A stretch of 64,000 bases of DNA, taken from NCBI RefSeq assembly GCF_023343835.1, contig NC_064437.1, forward strand, positions 21,117,001-21,181,000, given 5' to 3'. Position 1 is the first letter of the stretch. The number at the start of each line of letters is the position of its first letter. Positions 62,201 through 64,000 of this stretch are shown piece by piece. This DNA is from Lagopus muta (Eukaryota; Chordata; Aves; Galliformes; Phasianidae). The notes beneath the pieces are model-generated. The model ran no database searches. It worked only from the letters and a program-made list of their open reading frames with translations, and was not told the origin of the DNA. Position numbers and translations under genes: made by a program.

Positions 62201-64000
62201 GACTTTCAAGTATTTCGTACCACATTAGAGTTCATTTGATGTTGATAGACAGTTAAAGATGCTTAATTTATACAGCACCATTTTGCAACATGGGCTACCT
62301 GATGATAGTTCCAAATGCAGCTTTTGGATGTGAAAACTGAAGGCTTTCTTTCTGTACTCCGTAGCCATTTCATTAAATGTAACCACCCCAGTGACCCTGG
62401 TAACCTCGTGTTGGATTTTCATGTTAGTGCCACTTCCATGTAATACTTTCTTATTTTGGCTGTTGAAATTTTCCAATGGTGGTGCCCAAGAGGCTTGGAA
62501 GAGGGCACTTCATCTAGTCTGCTTTCTCCACAGGATTGTTGACTGGCCAGAGTGTTGCTCAGTCCATTGTTCAGCATGATACAGTTGTTTAGAGAGCAAA
62601 TGCAGGTGTAATGATGGAGTTGGGGCTTTTTTTTTTGTTAGTGCTAACAAAACCAGAGTGTGTGAGCCTGGGTGTGGCTCAAGCTCCCTCATGTACGTGC
62701 ATGGAATGTCTGTAATAGTTTAACAACTGGCAATCTTCTGTATAATTTAAAGCCCTCAGTTTGTGTCTAAATAAGTTTATTTGTTGGACTCAAATTTCTT
62801 CCTTTTACTCTGAAGGTTCTTTCAGAGTATGAACAGTGTTTTTGTGTATGCTTGGACTGTCACTAGTGAAGAGTGGGTGTTGTAGAATTGTGAGCAAAAG
62901 CAATTAAATCAACTTTGGTATTGCATCTATGATAAAGATAGGTGTTTTCATGTCTTTTCTCCTTTTCTTTCATTCCTCAGATGCTGAGAAAAGGAGGGCT
63001 AGTTACTCTAACCTTGTGCTTCTCACAGTAGCAAAAACGTGGAGGAAGCTCAATGCTGTTCTGTGTTTCATTTCCTATAGAATTTTTTTGCCAACTTAAA
63101 GAGATTCTTGAATGTATGCATAATGTGGAAGTGGGTGGAGATATGGACATGTGGGTGGAGGAATGGTGAGCGCGGCAGCAGGTCAAGGATGTGCTCCTCT
63201 TGCCTGTATGCCTTGCTGAGGAGAAGAGCCCTGGGAGCGGGCGGGTGGGCTGGGGCTGCAGGCAGCGTGGGGGGAGTTGGCAGCCTCCAGCTGTGGTGGC
63301 ACAGAAACTTATGTGCTGTAAGAACTTTGTATACAATGCAGTAGATTTGACATATAGTATTGAAAGTAAACATGAGCCCCAAATGGCAAATCATATTACG
63401 TGATGTAGTCCATCAGTATAAAAGCTGAAACTCCTCTGCATTTCTCAATTTTGATTTTTCGTTTCATTTTGGTACTTAACTGCTTCAGACGGCTGCCTGG
63501 GGGGCAGTTTGCAGGCTTTCAAATTGCCTGCATTCACAAGTGTTAAGAGTTCACAAATTTTTCTGGGCTCATGTCAGCGTGCCTCTGCCCTCCCACGCGC
63601 TGTGCAGTCCTGCTTGCACCAGTTTGTCATTTTTCTTGAGAAGATATGCTCTACTGATAGATGTCCTTGTATGGAGTTAAATGGCTTGTCTTCTGTCTAT
63701 GGGGGATTTGAAATCTCTAAAAACCTTTGTGAACTGGTTAAGCTTTCAAGGTTTGTAATGCTTTTTGCGGAGCCATACACCACCTCTCTCTAGCAGTGAC
63801 TTGACAAAGCTGAGGTGTGGGGTTTGTGTTTTGATTCACAGCTACGTTCTTTTTAGTTCTTTTTTCTTTCCCACTTGTAACTCTAGTAGGGGATGCAGTG
63901 TGTACATCCTCATCTTATAGCTTGGGAAAGATCATTCTGTTTGTAAATTCAGCAAAACGTGATCAGGACAATGAAGACAACTGCTACATGGACTGCTAAT
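56295..64000 (+). other. DENND1B: DENND1B intron 2 (incomplete)
   Basis: About 7.7 kb of intron runs to the window edge. It contains a G23 run (58069-58091), a small TTCACAGGTTACT duplication near 57650, T-runs, and no recognised exon on either strand. The open frames are short and unrelated to known families. Confidence 0.75.
58069..58091. repeat. Poly(G) run of 23
   Basis: Twenty-three consecutive G follow TTACTT and precede CGTTGCC. The run can form quadruplex structures and is a common point of length error in reads and assemblies. Confidence 0.97.

Noticed and set aside
56295-64000. Further DENND1B exons
   Set aside because: No stretch encodes the expected continuation of the DENN region with splice sites, so they must lie beyond the window.

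Overview
This is vertebrate genomic DNA, most likely from a bird and probably a galliform such as chicken. The reasons are split genes with GT/AG introns, GC-rich CpG-island promoters beside AT-rich intergenic DNA, CR1-type LINE fragments ending in the ATTCTRTG octamer, and proteins very close to mammalian LHX9, C1orf53 and DENND1B. No bacterial, viral or CRISPR-type system is present.

Layout. (1) Positions 220-10239, minus strand: a complete LHX9 gene, a LIM-homeodomain transcription factor with five coding exons and 397 codons. Its likely 3' UTR is at 220-787. (2) Positions 10240-17950: its upstream region, a chain of CpG-rich blocks and AT-rich stretches that look regulatory and hold no supportable gene. 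(3) Positions 17950-20430, minus strand: the bird counterpart of human C1orf53, a small three-exon gene of unknown function with a [11 protein letters not shown] cysteine motif. No in-frame ATG is visible for it. (4) Positions 20430-53380: about 33 kb of gene-free DNA holding a long GGAA microsatellite, related solo-LTR elements and CR1 LINE relics, one pair nested. (5) Positions 53380-64000, plus strand: the CpG-island promoter and first two coding exons of DENND1B, a Rab GTPase exchange factor of clathrin-mediated trafficking. The rest of that gene lies beyond the window.

The gene order and orientations, LHX9 and C1orf53 on one strand and DENND1B divergent, match the human 1q31 block. This is conserved microsynteny rather than a functional operon. 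The gene-poor DNA between the two promoter areas is a natural place for long-range LHX9 enhancers, and several homeodomain-site-rich stretches are flagged as candidates.

The best leads are: the missing ATG of the C1orf53 homologue and its bacterial-looking cysteine motif; an ATG-TGA start-stop element two bases before the DENND1B start codon; an intron-retention reading frame that would truncate the LHX9 homeodomain; an internal splice acceptor in LHX9 exon 1; a solo LTR with perfect 5-bp target duplications and relatives carrying a conserved CAGGTG/CACCTG palindrome; and a CR1 copy nested inside another CR1. I see no clearly unprecedented system. All positions come from reading the sequence by eye, with no alignment run.
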